A stretch of DNA of 48,189 nt from Deltaproteobacteria bacterium (GCA_016218905.1 JACRCS010000279.1:1-48189), one strand, 5' to 3'; counted from the first letter of the stretch, positions 1 to 10,020 are shown. Numbers and translations are program-made. Notes: a model not told the origin generated them from the letters alone.

Positions 1-463
1 CCGAGACGGCGCCGCCGGCGAAGGAGACCGCGACCGGAAGGGGGTCGCGGCGGCGATCGGGGAGCTCGAGCGCCCTCAGGTGCACGAGCACGGAGCCTTC
101 CCGCGCCTCGTAGCTGCCGGGAGATCTCGCGTCCCGTTGCCGGACGTACCCCAGGTCGACGAGGAGGCTCTCCACCTCGTCGGCACCCCAGCCCAGGCCC
201 GGGTCGAGCTTCACGGGCTCGGCGAAGACCAGCGCGGGCACGTCCCAGGTGGGCCCCTCCATGGCGTCCTGGATGTCCGAATCGATCTTCCACTTGAGCC
301 CGAGAGCGGCCAGGAGGAGGACGGCGACGAGCCCGACGCCGAACCGTCTCCGCAGGCTCCACTCCGACCACCGGAACCACCGGCCGGCCTTACGGCTCTT
401 CGCCCGGCTCCTCTTGCCCTCAGGCTTCTCCTCGACCTTCCGGCTGGACTTTCCCTTGGGCAT
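1..463 (-). CDS. mrcB: PBP1B-type class A penicillin-binding protein, N-terminal part
   Basis: The gene runs off the left edge; 154 codons are visible. The protein starts MPKGKSSRKVEEKPEG with a long Lys/Arg-rich cytoplasmic tail. One membrane segment follows at about residues 46-60 (VGLVAVLLLAALGLKW). Next comes a region resembling the UB2H domain of PBP1B (PALVFAEPVKLDPGLGWGAD, then VESLLVDLGYVRQ). In that family this domain is followed by a glycosyltransferase and a transpeptidase domain that polymerise and cross-link peptidoglycan in the periplasm; both would lie outside the window. The ATG at 463 is the first start after the hairpin that separates it from fchA. The family call rests on the UB2H-like stretch and the basic tail-plus-anchor layout, because no catalytic motif is visible. 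Confidence 0.8.
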   Translation of the reverse strand, partial: MPKGKSSRKVEEKPEGKRSRAKSRKAGRWFRWSEWSLRRRFGVGLVAVLLLAALGLKWKIDSDIQDAMEGPTWDVPALVFAEPVKLDPGLGWGADEVESLLVDLGYVRQRDARSPGSYEAREGSVLVHLRALELPDRRRDPLPVAVSFAGGAVS

Positions 464-508
464 CCGATTTTTCCCGAACCTTCCCGCGTCGACCCCTGGA
501 GACACGAC

Positions 509-531
509 GGCCCGGGGAATCTCCCCGGGCC
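509..531 (-). terminator. Hairpin between fchA and the PBP1B gene
   Basis: This is a perfect 10-bp GC-rich stem (GGCCCGGGGA / TCCCCGGGCC) with a 3-nt loop, 11 nt downstream of the fchA stop codon. No T-run follows on the minus strand, so intrinsic termination may be weak. It could also act as a 3' end stabiliser. Confidence 0.5.
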
Positions 532-542
532 GCCGGAAGCCG

Positions 543-1169
543 TTACAGCCTCTTCTTCACGTCGGCCAGCGCCAGGAGCTTGAGCTCCTCGGCCTCGGCG
601 AAGAGCCGCGCCCTCTCGGCCACGAGACGGGTGCGGAAGCCCTCGTCCGTGATCGAGGGGAGGTTGATGTCCACGCTCAGCATCGCCGCCTTCAGCGCTG
701 CCTCGGCCACGTAGGCGCCGACGCCGACGTCGGAGATCGCGCCCTTGTTGCCGATCGGCGCGAGCTTGGCGGCGAGCTTCAGGATCTCCAGGCAGATCTT
801 GCAGATCTCCAGCGGGACGGTGGAGGCGTTCTGGGCCGCCTTCTCCATCTCCTGGGCCTTGGTCTTCTTCTGCTCGTCCGTCTCGGACGGCAACCGCCAG
901 GCGGTCATGAAGATGTCGAAGGCCTGCATGTCCCGAGCGGTGAGCGCCTTCAGGTCGACGATCGCCTGCGTCGTGCCCTCCAGGATCTCCTTGACCGGGG
1001 CCTCGACCCCCTCGTAGCCCTTCTTCCCGAGGGTGAGGTTCGCCACCATGCACACCATGGCCGCCGCGTTCGTCGCCACGACCGCGCTGACGCTCCCGCC
1101 GCCGGGCGTGGGGCTCTTGGAGGCCGCGACCTCCAGATACTCATTGAGGCTCTTATCGTAGATGGACAT
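543..1169 (-). CDS. fchA: Cyclodeaminase-family methenyl-THF cyclohydrolase (FchA type)
   Basis: This is a 208-residue protein of the formiminotransferase-cyclodeaminase C-domain family, which forms an all-helical bundle. The family glycine motif SPTPGGGSVSA is at residues 19-29, and the helical stretch PLEICKICLEILKLA and the motif IGNKGAISDVGVGAYVAEAAL are also present. Stand-alone members either hydrolyse 5,10-methenyl-THF (FchA) or deaminate 5-formimino-THF. There is no formiminotransferase domain, and folD lies about 150 bp upstream in the same orientation. That favours the methenyl-THF cyclohydrolase role. The start is ATG with a GGAGGAGCC ribosome site just upstream. It would work in the cytoplasm in one-carbon metabolism. 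Histidine degradation is a less likely alternative, since no hut gene is nearby. Confidence 0.85.
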   Translation of the reverse strand: MSIYDKSLNEYLEVAASKSPTPGGGSVSAVVATNAAAMVCMVANLTLGKKGYEGVEAPVKEILEGTTQAIVDLKALTARDMQAFDIFMTAWRLPSETDEQKKTKAQEMEKAAQNASTVPLEICKICLEILKLAAKLAPIGNKGAISDVGVGAYVAEAALKAAMLSVDINLPSITDEGFRTRLVAERARLFAEAEELKLLALADVKKRL

Positions 1170-1199
1170 TGGCTCCTCCTTCAGTTGAAACTATTAGCC

Positions 1200-1254
1200 G
1201 TAGGGTGGGCTTCGCCCACCTTTTCCGAAGATTGGTGGGCCGAGCCCACCCTAC
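1200..1254. repeat. REP-like palindromic element
   Basis: A 55-bp element is bounded by perfect 11-bp inverted ends (GTAGGGTGGGC / GCCCACCCTAC). Each half is itself a hairpin: GGTGGGC-TTC-GCCCACC and GGTGGGC-CGA-GCCCACC. This double-hairpin layout resembles REP or BIME elements. A related single hairpin is at 44191-44212. It lies between fchA and folD. Confidence 0.75.
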
Positions 1255-1260
1255 CCTACT

Positions 1261-1325
1261 GTTAGCTCTTAGCTTTTAGCGGTTAGGAGTTATGCCCGGA
1301 ACCCCTAATGACTAATGACTAATAG
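1261..1325. repeat. Opposed degenerate heptamer arrays next to the folD stop
   Basis: On the left (1261-1295) are five units of the type GTTAGCT, CTTAGCT, TTTAGCG, GTTAGGA, GTTATGC. On the right (1305-1325) are CTAATGA, CTAATGA, CTAATAG. The two arrays are rough reverse complements (TTAG versus CTAA), so together they can fold as an imperfect stem-loop. The right array ends directly at the folD stop codon. Confidence 0.8.
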
Positions 1326-1326
1326 C

Positions 1327-2196
1327 TTATTTAATCCCCTTCTGCAGCTTCAGGGCCTTGATCGTGTTGCCGACGATGATGGTCGTCGTGAGGCTGCCGA
1401 CGCCGCCGGGGACGGGGGTGATGGCGGCCGCGACTTCCTTCGCCGCCTCGAAGTCCACGTCGCCCGTTATGCCGCCGCCCTCGACCTCGTTGATGCCGGC
1501 GTCGATGACGATCGTCCCGGGGCTCACCATGTCGCCCTTCACGAGGTGCTTGGCTCCGGCGGCGGCGACGATGATCTCGGCGCGGCGGCACTCGCCGGCG
1601 AGGTCCTTCGTGCGCGTGTGGCAGACGGTGACGGTGGCGTCCCGGCCCTTCTGGATGAGGAGCATGGCGAGCGGCCGTCCCACGGTGTCACCCCGCCCGA
1701 CGAGCGTTACCCGCTTGCCCTTGAGCTCCACTCCCGCCCGCTGGATCAGCTCGATGCAGGAGAGCGGCGTGGCCGGGACCAGCGCGAGCTCCTCCTGACC
1801 GCCCAGGAGATAGCCGCGGTTCTCGGCCGTCACACCATCGACGTCCTTGATGGGGAGGATCGCGTTCATCACGTTGGCCTTGTTGATGTGCTTCGGCAGG
1901 GGGAGCTCGACGAGGATGCCGTGGACGTTCGGGTCCTGGTTGAGCTTCCGGACGAGGGCGACCACTTCGGCCTCGGGCGTGTCCTTCGCGAGCTCCGTCA
2001 CCTCGACGACCGCACCCATCTTCTCGCCGACGCTCACCTTGTTGCGGGCGTACCAGACGCTGCCGGGATCATCGCCCACGAGCACGACCGCGAGCTTGGG
2101 CGTGAAGCCCTTCGCCTTGAGCGCGTCCACTTCCTTCTTCAGCTCGGCTCGGATCTCCTCCGCGATGGGCGCCCCTTTGATGATTTGCGCTGCCAT
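1327..2196 (-). CDS. folD: Methylenetetrahydrofolate dehydrogenase, FolD family
   Basis: FolD is a cytoplasmic enzyme that oxidises 5,10-methylene-THF to methenyl-THF and usually also hydrolyses it to 10-formyl-THF. This 289-residue copy keeps the catalytic Tyr49 and Lys53 (YARNK), the DVDG motif near 118-121, the nucleotide site VTLVGRGDTVGRPLAMLL and the C-terminal ITPVPGGVG. One key residue differs: the usual VQLPLP motif reads VELPLP, giving Glu97 in place of Gln. The PCTP motif reads PATP. Site-directed work on the human enzyme showed this Gln is needed for cyclohydrolase but not for dehydrogenase activity. This copy may therefore be mainly a dehydrogenase, with the adjacent fchA supplying hydrolysis. 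The start is ATG 2196 behind GGAGGGAGGAAGGC. An in-frame extension upstream lacks support. Confidence 0.93.
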   Translation of the reverse strand: MAAQIIKGAPIAEEIRAELKKEVDALKAKGFTPKLAVVLVGDDPGSVWYARNKVSVGEKMGAVVEVTELAKDTPEAEVVALVRKLNQDPNVHGILVELPLPKHINKANVMNAILPIKDVDGVTAENRGYLLGGQEELALVPATPLSCIELIQRAGVELKGKRVTLVGRGDTVGRPLAMLLIQKGRDATVTVCHTRTKDLAGECRRAEIIVAAAGAKHLVKGDMVSPGTIVIDAGINEVEGGGITGDVDFEAAKEVAAAITPVPGGVGSLTTTIIVGNTIKALKLQKGIK

Positions 2197-2395
2197 GCCT
2201 TCCTCCCTCCAAGAGTGATGGACCGGAAGCCCCGGCCGGGGCGGTAAAAACCGGGCTAGAAGACCACAGAATGTGCGAAAAAGCAACGCGCCGCGGGCCG
2301 AGGAGCGGTTAGAGCCTTAGGAGCAAGAGCTGGGCGATTTCGCACTTTTGTCGCGCCCGACGCTCGAGGGTGGCGCTTGCAGTCAGGGAGCACTC

Positions 2396-2425
2396 CTAAC
2401 GGCTAACGCCTAAAGCCTAACAGCT
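2396..2425. repeat. Heptamer array overlapping the tsaB 3' end
   Basis: CTAA cores occur at 2396, 2403, 2410 and 2417, exactly 7 bp apart (CTAACGG, CTAACGC, CTAAAGC, CTAACAG). The tsaB stop codon (minus strand) is the CTA at 2410-2412, so the array encodes the last residues of TsaB. Two inverted TTAG motifs at 2309 and 2317 could pair with it. Confidence 0.8.
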
Positions 2426-3120
2426 CGTGCCCCCTTCCTCTCCTCCGCCTCGCTCAGACGGTGGTAGACGGGGACGAGGCGGGCGGGCTCGACGGCGTTG
2501 CCGGCGAGGAAATCGCGGTCGCCTAGGAGTGCCACCTGGCCGGGCGGGATGGGCCAGCGCGCGGGCGGCGCGGGGAGGAAGCGGTCCCCGAGGGCCTCCC
2601 GAAAACGGTCGGCGTACGGGCTGAGGCCGGAGCCGAGGAGCAGGCAGGAGCCGGCCTCCGCGAGACCCGCGAGCTCCGCGGCGAAGCGTTCGGGGTTGCG
2701 GGCGGCCTCGGGCAGGAGACGGGCGCCGGTCCGGCCGTCCCAGGCGGCGGCGTAGACCTGCTGTTTGCGGGCGTCGAGGAGCGGCACGATGACCCCCGGG
2801 AAGGGCATGGCGCCGCGGGCAAGGGCTTCGAGCGTGGAGACGCCGACAGCAGGGAGACCGAGCGCGAAGGCGATTCCCTTGGCGGTCGCGACTCCCACGC
2901 GCAGGCCCGTGAAGGAGCCCGGACCCCGGGAGACGGCGACGCAGCCGAGCGAGCGCGGCTTCAGCCCGGCGCCCTCCAGCACGCCGTCGACCAGCCGGAA
3001 GAGGCGCTGAGAGTGGCGGGAGGCCGAGGCCTCGACGACCTCCGCCTTGAGGACCCCGTCGACAGCCAGCGCGGCGCCCGCGGTCTCTCCGGCGGTGTCG
3101 AGGGCGAGGACCGCCCTCAT
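2410..3120 (-). CDS. tsaB: tRNA t6A37 biosynthesis protein TsaB
   Basis: TsaB is the scaffold partner of TsaD in forming threonylcarbamoyladenosine at position 37 of ANN-decoding tRNAs. The 236-residue protein has the ASKHA-fold start AVLALDTAGETAGAAL, the family signature SRGPGSFTGLRVGVATAKGIA near residue 70, and VPLLDARKQQVYAA. The C-terminal tail is Arg-rich, and its last codons (ARAVRL) lie in a heptamer repeat array. Its ATG overlaps the rseP stop by 4 bp (ATGA), so it is probably translated by coupling as the last gene of the rpsB operon. The length is typical for the family. Confidence 0.9.
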   Translation of the reverse strand: MRAVLALDTAGETAGAALAVDGVLKAEVVEASASRHSQRLFRLVDGVLEGAGLKPRSLGCVAVSRGPGSFTGLRVGVATAKGIAFALGLPAVGVSTLEALARGAMPFPGVIVPLLDARKQQVYAAAWDGRTGARLLPEAARNPERFAAELAGLAEAGSCLLLGSGLSPYADRFREALGDRFLPAPPARWPIPPGQVALLGDRDFLAGNAVEPARLVPVYHRLSEAEERKGARAVRL

Positions 3121-4187
3121 CCGGCGACGAGTCGCGTGATGTCGTTGTACATCACGTACGCCATCAGGCCGAGGAGCACCACGAGCCCCACCTGCTGGGC
3201 GACCTCGCGGTTTCGGATGCTGACGGGTTTCCCGCGAACGGCCTCGAAGAGAAAGAAGAACGCGTGCCCGCCGTCCAGGACCGGGATGGGCAGCAGATTG
3301 AGCACGGCCAGGTTGACGGAGAGGACGGCGACCAGCAGCAGAAAGCTCAGGAGACCGGCCTGCGCGGTCTCTCCCGCCATCTGGGCGATGGCAATAGGAC
3401 CGCCGAGGGTCCGGGGGCTCACCTCGCCGGAGATCATCTTCCCGAGGACCTCGAGGGTCATCCACGTCCAGTGGCCCGTCTCCCGAACGCCGACCCAGGG
3501 CGCCATCCAGACGGGGCTCTTCCGAAACTCGGCGGCGCCCGAAGGCGAGATCCCGATAACCGGCTTCTCGGCCTCTACTCCGCCGTGGCCGCCGGCCTGC
3601 CGGGTGGGGGTCACCCGGACCGTGAACTCTCCGGTGCCCCGGCGCACGCGGAGCGTGAGCTCCCGGCCGCCCGAGGAGGCGATCGCGCCCGCCATGCTCT
3701 CCCAGGAGTCGACCGCGTTCCCGGAGACCTCCAGGATGCGGTCCCCCGAGCGAAGCCCCGCGGCCGCGGCCGGCATCCCTGGGCTCACCTGCCCCACTAC
3801 GGCCTGGAGCACCGGCGTTCCGGCGAGGCTCAGCCCGCCGAAGACGACGATGGCGAGGAGGAAGTTCATGCTCGGGCCGGCTATCACGGTCGCCATCCGG
3901 TGGAGGACCGGCCGCGCGCTGAAGCTCCGTGCGCGCTCCTCCTCCGGGAGGGCCTCGTCCGGGTCCTCGCCGTAAAGCTTGACGTAGCCTCCGAGGGGGA
4001 TGGCGGAGATCACGTAGGTGGTCTCCCCGCGGACCCACCCGATGAGCGTAGGGCCGAAGCCGAGGGAGAACTTCAGAACCCGGATTCCCAGCCGCTTCGC
4101 GACGATGAAGTGGCCGAACTCGTGCACGAAGACGAGGATGCCGAGGAGCACCGCGAAGGGCAGCGCGAAGTGGAGAAAGCCGATCAT
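3117..4187 (-). CDS. rseP: RseP-type intramembrane site-2 zinc protease
   Basis: This inner-membrane metalloprotease cleaves transmembrane substrates such as anti-sigma factors and signal-peptide remnants. It is 356 residues long. The zinc site HEFGH is at 22-26 in the first membrane helix, and the second metal ligand motif LDGGH is near 304-308. One PDZ domain (about 115-195: GMPAAAAGLRSGDRILEVSG) lies between the membrane helices. E. coli RseP has two PDZ domains, so this resembles the shorter single-PDZ form. The start ATG overlaps the dxr stop by 4 bp. Its target cannot be read from this window. Confidence 0.92.
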   Translation of the reverse strand: MIGFLHFALPFAVLLGILVFVHEFGHFIVAKRLGIRVLKFSLGFGPTLIGWVRGETTYVISAIPLGGYVKLYGEDPDEALPEEERARSFSARPVLHRMATVIAGPSMNFLLAIVVFGGLSLAGTPVLQAVVGQVSPGMPAAAAGLRSGDRILEVSGNAVDSWESMAGAIASSGGRELTLRVRRGTGEFTVRVTPTRQAGGHGGVEAEKPVIGISPSGAAEFRKSPVWMAPWVGVRETGHWTWMTLEVLGKMISGEVSPRTLGGPIAIAQMAGETAQAGLLSFLLLVAVLSVNLAVLNLLPIPVLDGGHAFFFLFEAVRGKPVSIRNREVAQQVGLVVLLGLMAYVMYNDITRLVAG

Positions 4188-5353
4188 GAACTCCGTCCCT
4201 GGGCGCGGGCCGAGATCCAATTCCTCGCGAAGTCCCGCGCCCAGCGGTCCGCGTGGAGAGCTGTCTGTACCGAATCGAGAAGGACCGTGGGATGCGCCTC
4301 CAACGCTTCCCGAACCACCTGGGGGATCTGCGGGAAGGTGATTCCCCCGGCGAGGAAGGACTCGACCGCCACTTCGTTGGCGGCGGAGAGGACGGCGGGC
4401 GCGGTCCCTCCGGCCCGCAGCGCGTCGTAGGCGAGCTCGAGGCACGGGAAGGCCCGGGCGTCGGGCGGTTCGAACGTCAGGGCCGATAGCTTCCAGAGGT
4501 CGAGTCGCAGGTCCGGCATCGAGAGCCGGTCCGGGTAGTTGAGGGCGTAGGCGATGGGCCCGCGCATGTCCGCGACCCCGAGCTGCGCGAGGATCGAGCC
4601 GTCCACGAACTCCACCCTGGAGTGGACGACGCTCTGGGGATGGACGGCGACGTCGATCCGCTCCGGCTCGATCCCGAAGAGCCAGTGGGCCTCGATGACC
4701 TCGAGCCCCTTGTTCATGAGGGTCGCCGAGTCGACGGTTATCTTCTGCCCCATGGACCAGTTGGGGTGCAGGAGCGCCTCGGCCGGTGTCACGGCCGCGA
4801 GGCTCGCGCCGTCCCGGCCGCGGAACGGTCCGCCCGAGGCGGTCAGGATGAGTCGGTTCACCTCCTCGGGCGCCCGTCCCTGGAGAGCCTGGAAGAGGGC
4901 CGAGTGCTCGCTGTCGACGGGCAGGAGCTTCGCGCCGGTCTTGCGCGCCGCCTCCACCACCAGCTTGCCCGCGACGACGAGCGTCTCCTTGTTGGCGACC
5001 GCGACGTCCCGACCCCCGAGCAGGGCCGCGTAGGTGGGCACCAGCCCGACGGCCCCGACGATCGCCGAGACGACGAGGTCCACGTCGTTCGCCGTGGCGA
5101 CGCGCACGAGACCCTCCGTCCCCCAGCAGACCTCCACGTCCGGCGGAACGAGCTCCCTGAGCCTCGCGGCTTCGGTCTCGCCCCGAACGGCCACGAGGCG
5201 GGCTCCGGTCAGGCGGGCCTGCTCCGCCAGCCGCTCGACTCGCCGCCCTCCCCCCAGGGCCTCGACCCGAAAACGGTCGCGAAAACGCAGGACCACCGAG
5301 AGGGTGCTCTCACCGATCGAGCCCGTGGAACCTAGGATGGAGATTCTCTTCAC
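4184..5353 (-). CDS. dxr: 1-deoxy-D-xylulose 5-phosphate reductoisomerase
   Basis: Dxr catalyses the committed NADPH-dependent step of the MEP (DXP) pathway, making 2-C-methyl-D-erythritol 4-phosphate in the cytoplasm. The 389-residue sequence shows the NADPH fold start ISILGSTGSIGESTL, NKETLVVAG, the metal and substrate motif VDSEHSALFQ, the flexible-loop region TASGGPFRG, and WSMGQKITVDSATLMNKGLEV. The length is standard. Translation probably starts at GTG 5353 behind AGAGGGAAG, 16 bp after cdsA. With uppS in the same operon it links isoprenoid precursor supply to undecaprenyl carrier synthesis. Confidence 0.96.
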   Translation of the reverse strand: MKRISILGSTGSIGESTLSVVLRFRDRFRVEALGGGRRVERLAEQARLTGARLVAVRGETEAARLRELVPPDVEVCWGTEGLVRVATANDVDLVVSAIVGAVGLVPTYAALLGGRDVAVANKETLVVAGKLVVEAARKTGAKLLPVDSEHSALFQALQGRAPEEVNRLILTASGGPFRGRDGASLAAVTPAEALLHPNWSMGQKITVDSATLMNKGLEVIEAHWLFGIEPERIDVAVHPQSVVHSRVEFVDGSILAQLGVADMRGPIAYALNYPDRLSMPDLRLDLWKLSALTFEPPDARAFPCLELAYDALRAGGTAPAVLSAANEVAVESFLAGGITFPQIPQVVREALEAHPTVLLDSVQTALHADRWARDFARNWISARAQGRSS

Positions 5354-5369
5354 CGGAACCGCTTCCCTC

Positions 5370-6152
5370 TCAGAGGCGCAGGAACAGGGCGTACACAGGG
5401 CCGGCCAGGAGGAACGCGTCGACGCGGTCGAGCATGCCCCCGTGGCCCGGGAAGAGGGCGCCCGAGTCCTTCACGCCGCCGCACCGCTTGAGGAGCGACT
5501 CGGCGAGATCGCCGAGCTGGGCGGCCACGTTGATCGCCACGCCGAAGAAGAGGCTCGCGGCCGGCGCGTGGGGGAGCTCGAGGACTCGGGCCAGAAAGAA
5601 GGCCATCAGCGCGCTCGCGACCACGCTCGCCGCAGCCCCCTCGACCGTCTTCCCGGGGCTCACGGCCGGTGCCAGCTTCCGGCGCCCGAAGGCGCTGCCC
5701 ACGTAGTACGCCGCCGTGTCGCCCGTCCAGATGAGCACCGAGAGGAAGAGCACGGGACCGACGCCGTGACTGCGCACCCACACCAGGTGGCCGAGGAAGA
5801 GGCCCACGAACACCCAGGCCCCGAGCGTCGAGGCCCACCGCCGGAGCGTGTCCTCTCCGGGCCCCTTTCCCATGATCCAGACCGCCAGGTATACGAGGCT
5901 CCCGAGGGCGAGGAGCTCGCCGGGGAGCTCCGTGGACGGCGCCAGGAAACCGAGGACCAGGACGCCCGCCCAGAGGGGCACGAAGACGTCGTCCAGCGCA
6001 TTCCCCCCGCCGCCGGCGATCCCGGCGTACTCCCTCGCGCCGAGGACGGCCACGGCCGCGATCACGAGTCCGAAGAGGATCCGGCCCCCGAAGAAGAGGA
6101 CGGCCAGCACGACCGGCAGGGCGATGAGGGCCGTCTTGACCCGCGCGCTCAC
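5370..6152 (-). CDS. cdsA: Phosphatidate cytidylyltransferase
   Basis: CdsA makes CDP-diacylglycerol from CTP and phosphatidic acid in the inner membrane, the branch point for phospholipid synthesis. The 260-residue protein is almost entirely hydrophobic helices. It ends with the diagnostic signature: SLLKRCGGVKDSGALFPGHG, then GMLDRVDAFLLAGPVY. The start is GTG 6152, which overlaps the uppS stop by 4 bp (GTGA) and matches the coupled layout of the operon. The first membrane helix begins about five residues later, as usual in this family. Confidence 0.93.
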   Translation of the reverse strand: MSARVKTALIALPVVLAVLFFGGRILFGLVIAAVAVLGAREYAGIAGGGGNALDDVFVPLWAGVLVLGFLAPSTELPGELLALGSLVYLAVWIMGKGPGEDTLRRWASTLGAWVFVGLFLGHLVWVRSHGVGPVLFLSVLIWTGDTAAYYVGSAFGRRKLAPAVSPGKTVEGAAASVVASALMAFFLARVLELPHAPAASLFFGVAINVAAQLGDLAESLLKRCGGVKDSGALFPGHGGMLDRVDAFLLAGPVYALFLRL

Positions 6153-6892
6153 GCGGTGGCCCTTCCCCGAACCTGCTCGGCGGTCAGGCCGAAGCGCCGC
6201 TCCCGGCGAGCGTAATCGGCCAGAGCGCGGCCGAACTCCTCCTCCCGGAAGTCGGGCCAGAGGACCTCCGTCACGTAGATCTCCGTGTAGGCGAGCTGCC
6301 ACAGGAGAAAGTTGGAGATCCTCAGCTCGCCGCTGGTCCGGATGAGGAGGTCGGGATCGGGAACGTCGGGCGCGTAGAGGCGGCTGCGGAAGACCTCCTC
6401 GGTGAGCTCCTCCGGCCTGACGCCCTGCTCCAGGAGCGATCTCGCGGCCCGGAGGAGCTCGGCCCTGCCGCCGTAGGAGAGAGCCAGGATGAGCTGGAGG
6501 CCTTTACAGTGGCTCGTTCGCGCTTCGGCCCACGCCACGGCCTCCTGAGCATCGGGCGGGAGCCGTCCGAGCTCGCCGATCGCGCGGACGCGGACTCCCT
6601 GCTGCTCGAGCTCGGGCACTTCGGTCCGGAGGAAACGCCGCAGGAGCGCCATGAGGGCACGCACCTCCGTGGAGGGGCGGCCCCAGTTCTCGGCCGAGAA
6701 GGCGTACAGGGTCAGGTAGCGGACGCCGGCCTTCCGGGAGGCCCGGACCACGGCGCGGACGGACTCGATCCCCTCCCGGTGGCCGCGGACGCGGTTCCAG
6801 CGCCGCAGCCGTGCCCAACGACCATTGCCGTCCATGATGATTGCGACATGCCTGGGAATCTCTTCCCGCGGGAGAGGGCTCGGTTCAGTCAT
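6149..6892 (-). CDS. uppS: Undecaprenyl diphosphate synthase (cis-prenyltransferase)
   Basis: UppS extends farnesyl diphosphate with eight cis isoprene units to the lipid carrier used for peptidoglycan and surface polysaccharides. The 247-residue protein has the catalytic start HVAIIMDGNGRWA (residues 15-27), LTLYAFSAENWGRP, and the C-terminal substrate motif DLLIRTSGELRISNFLLWQ followed by AYTEIYVTEVLWPDF. The start is ATG 6892, 26 bp after frr. No strong Shine-Dalgarno precedes it, so coupling to frr translation is plausible. Confidence 0.95.
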   Translation of the reverse strand: MTEPSPLPREEIPRHVAIIMDGNGRWARLRRWNRVRGHREGIESVRAVVRASRKAGVRYLTLYAFSAENWGRPSTEVRALMALLRRFLRTEVPELEQQGVRVRAIGELGRLPPDAQEAVAWAEARTSHCKGLQLILALSYGGRAELLRAARSLLEQGVRPEELTEEVFRSRLYAPDVPDPDLLIRTSGELRISNFLLWQLAYTEIYVTEVLWPDFREEEFGRALADYARRERRFGLTAEQVRGRATA

Positions 6893-6918
6893 CCACTTCG
6901 AAGCGCGAGGCCCGAGGC

Positions 6919-7485
6919 TTAGACCTCGAGGATCTCGACTTCCTTCTTCTTCAGGATTTCGTCGATCTTGGCGACGTACCGGTCCGTGAGCTTCTGCGCC
7001 TCATCCTTGAACTTCCGAAGCTCGTCCTCCCCGATCGTCTTGTCCTTCTGGAGCTTGTCGAGATGGGTGTTCGCGTCCCGCCGGATGTTGCGCACGGCGA
7101 CTTTGGCCTCCTCGCCCATGCCCTTGACGACCTTCACGAGGTCCTTGCGCCGCTCCTCGGTCAGCTTCGGAATCGGGATGCGGACGACCGTGCCGTCGTT
7201 GGTGGGATTGAGGTCCATCTCCGACTGGAGGATGGCCTTCTCGATGGCGGGGATGGCGGAGCGGTCCCACGGCTGGATCGCGATCACCCGGGGCTCGGGC
7301 ACCGAGAGGCTCGCCACCTGGTTGAGCGGCGTGGGCGTGCCGTAGTAGTCCACCCGGATCCCGTCCACGAGGCTGAGGCTCGCCCGGCCCGTCCGCACCC
7401 GGCCGAGGCTGCGCTGGAGGGCCTCGAGCGCCTTCTCCATGTTCTGTTTCGCGTCTTCGAAGACCGCTTCGGAACTGCCCGCCAT
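6919..7485 (-). CDS. frr: Ribosome recycling factor
   Basis: RRF acts with EF-G to split the post-termination ribosome. The 188-residue protein is the usual length and is collinear with the family: N-terminal helix [28 protein letters not shown], then domain II ([20 protein letters not shown]), then the long C-terminal helices ([19 protein letters not shown] ... [14 protein letters not shown]). The start ATG 7485 has a clear AGGAGG site. The gene follows pyrH by 3 bp, the standard neighbour order. Confidence 0.97.
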   Translation of the reverse strand: MAGSSEAVFEDAKQNMEKALEALQRSLGRVRTGRASLSLVDGIRVDYYGTPTPLNQVASLSVPEPRVIAIQPWDRSAIPAIEKAILQSEMDLNPTNDGTVVRIPIPKLTEERRKDLVKVVKGMGEEAKVAVRNIRRDANTHLDKLQKDKTIGEDELRKFKDEAQKLTDRYVAKIDEILKKKEVEILEV

Positions 7486-7488
7486 GAT

Positions 7489-8858
<1,370 letters not shown>

Positions 8859-8927
8859 AAATAGACTCCTCCCGAGGCCGCGGCCCCGAATCCCTCGTTA
8901 TCGAATACCTGCCGGAAGAGGCCGGTC

Positions 8928-9707
8928 CTATTCGCTCTCGCTCTCGCCCTCGAACTCTTCGACGGCGTAGGTCTCGGGGCCGACGACCGGCTCCTCGGCC
9001 TTCTCTTCCTGGAAGGACTGCTGCTGCTCGGACTTGCCCTCGAGGACGGCGTCGGCCATCTTCGCCGTGAAGAGCTTGATCGCCCGGATCGCGTCGTCGT
9101 TGCCGGGGATCGGGAAGTCGATGCGGTCGGGGTCGCAGTTGGTGTCGGCGATCGCCACGATGGGGATCCCGAGCCGGTTCGCCTCGCGCACCGCGATGTC
9201 TTCCCGGGCGGGGTCGATGATGAAGACGACCTTCGGAAGGCCCTTCATCTCTTTGATGCCGCCGAGGCTCCGCTCGAGCTTCTCCTTCTCGCGCGCGAGC
9301 TTCAGGCCCTCCTTCTTGGGGAGGAGCTCGATCGTGCCGTCGGAGAACATCCGCTCGACGTCGCGGAACCGCTCGACGCTGCGCTTGATGGTCTGGAAGT
9401 TCGTGAGGGTGCCGCCGAGCCAGCGGTGGTTGACGAAGAACTCGCCTGCGCGCCGGGCCTCTTCCTCGACGATGTCCGCCGCCTGGCGCTTCGTGCCGAC
9501 GAAGAGCACGCGCCCGCCCTGGCTGGAGACGTCGCGGACGTGCTCGTAGGCCTGCCGGAAGAGCTTCACCGTCTGGGAAAGGTCGATGATATGGACCCCG
9601 TTGCGCTCGGTGAAGATGTAGCGCTTCATCTTGGGGTTCCAACGGTGGGTCTGGTGGCCGAAGTGGACGCCGGACTCCAACATTTCCCGCATGCTGACCG
9701 TGGACAT
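8928..9707 (-). CDS. rpsB: Small ribosomal subunit protein uS2
   Basis: S2 binds late in 30S assembly and is needed for S1 docking. The 259-residue protein begins [20 protein letters not shown] and carries [36 protein letters not shown] and [15 protein letters not shown] 30-residue acidic Gln/Glu-rich tail (ending [10 protein letters not shown]) extends beyond the core. I chose ATG 9707 because AAGGAG sits at proper spacing and the N terminus then matches family length; a second ATG at 9692 is less likely. It is the first gene of the nine-gene operon reaching tsaB. Confidence 0.97.
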   Translation of the reverse strand: MSTVSMREMLESGVHFGHQTHRWNPKMKRYIFTERNGVHIIDLSQTVKLFRQAYEHVRDVSSQGGRVLFVGTKRQAADIVEEEARRAGEFFVNHRWLGGTLTNFQTIKRSVERFRDVERMFSDGTIELLPKKEGLKLAREKEKLERSLGGIKEMKGLPKVVFIIDPAREDIAVREANRLGIPIVAIADTNCDPDRIDFPIPGNDDAIRAIKLFTAKMADAVLEGKSEQQQSFQEEKAEEPVVGPETYAVEEFEGESESE

Positions 9708-9955
9708 GTGCCTTGCTCCTTGTGGTTGGGCCGCCGCCTCCGTCGTCCCGCGCCCTGACTCCTCCGTATCGGGGGAGCACCTCAGGGGCAGTCGGGAGGC
9801 GTGTGAGATAGGGAAGCGGTGATAGGTACCACAGGGTCTAGTTGGTTTCAACAAGAATGCCAGGCATGATCAGGAGGAATCGGGCTGGCGCCGGAACCCT
9901 GTGACGGCAGCCGGATGCCCTGCATCCAACCAAGTCCGTGGACGTCCGTTCAGGT

Positions 9956-10009
9956 CGAGCTCAGGAAGAGATCGGATCGCGTACGAGCTCAGGAGGAGCT
10001 CGGATCGCG
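9956..10009. repeat. Two-copy 26-bp direct repeat
   Basis: Copies at 9956-9981 and 9984-10009 differ at two positions and have a 28-bp period. Each contains CGAGCTCAGGA and CGGATCGCG. They lie 100-150 bp upstream of the OsmC-like gene and could be regulator sites or simple tandem duplication. Confidence 0.7.
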
Positions 10010-10020
10010 GAGGGCAGGAG

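Noticed and set aside
9823..9851. TTGAAA-N17-TACCTA as the rpsB promoter
   Set aside because: The -10 hexamer matches consensus at only two positions. The real promoter was not identified.
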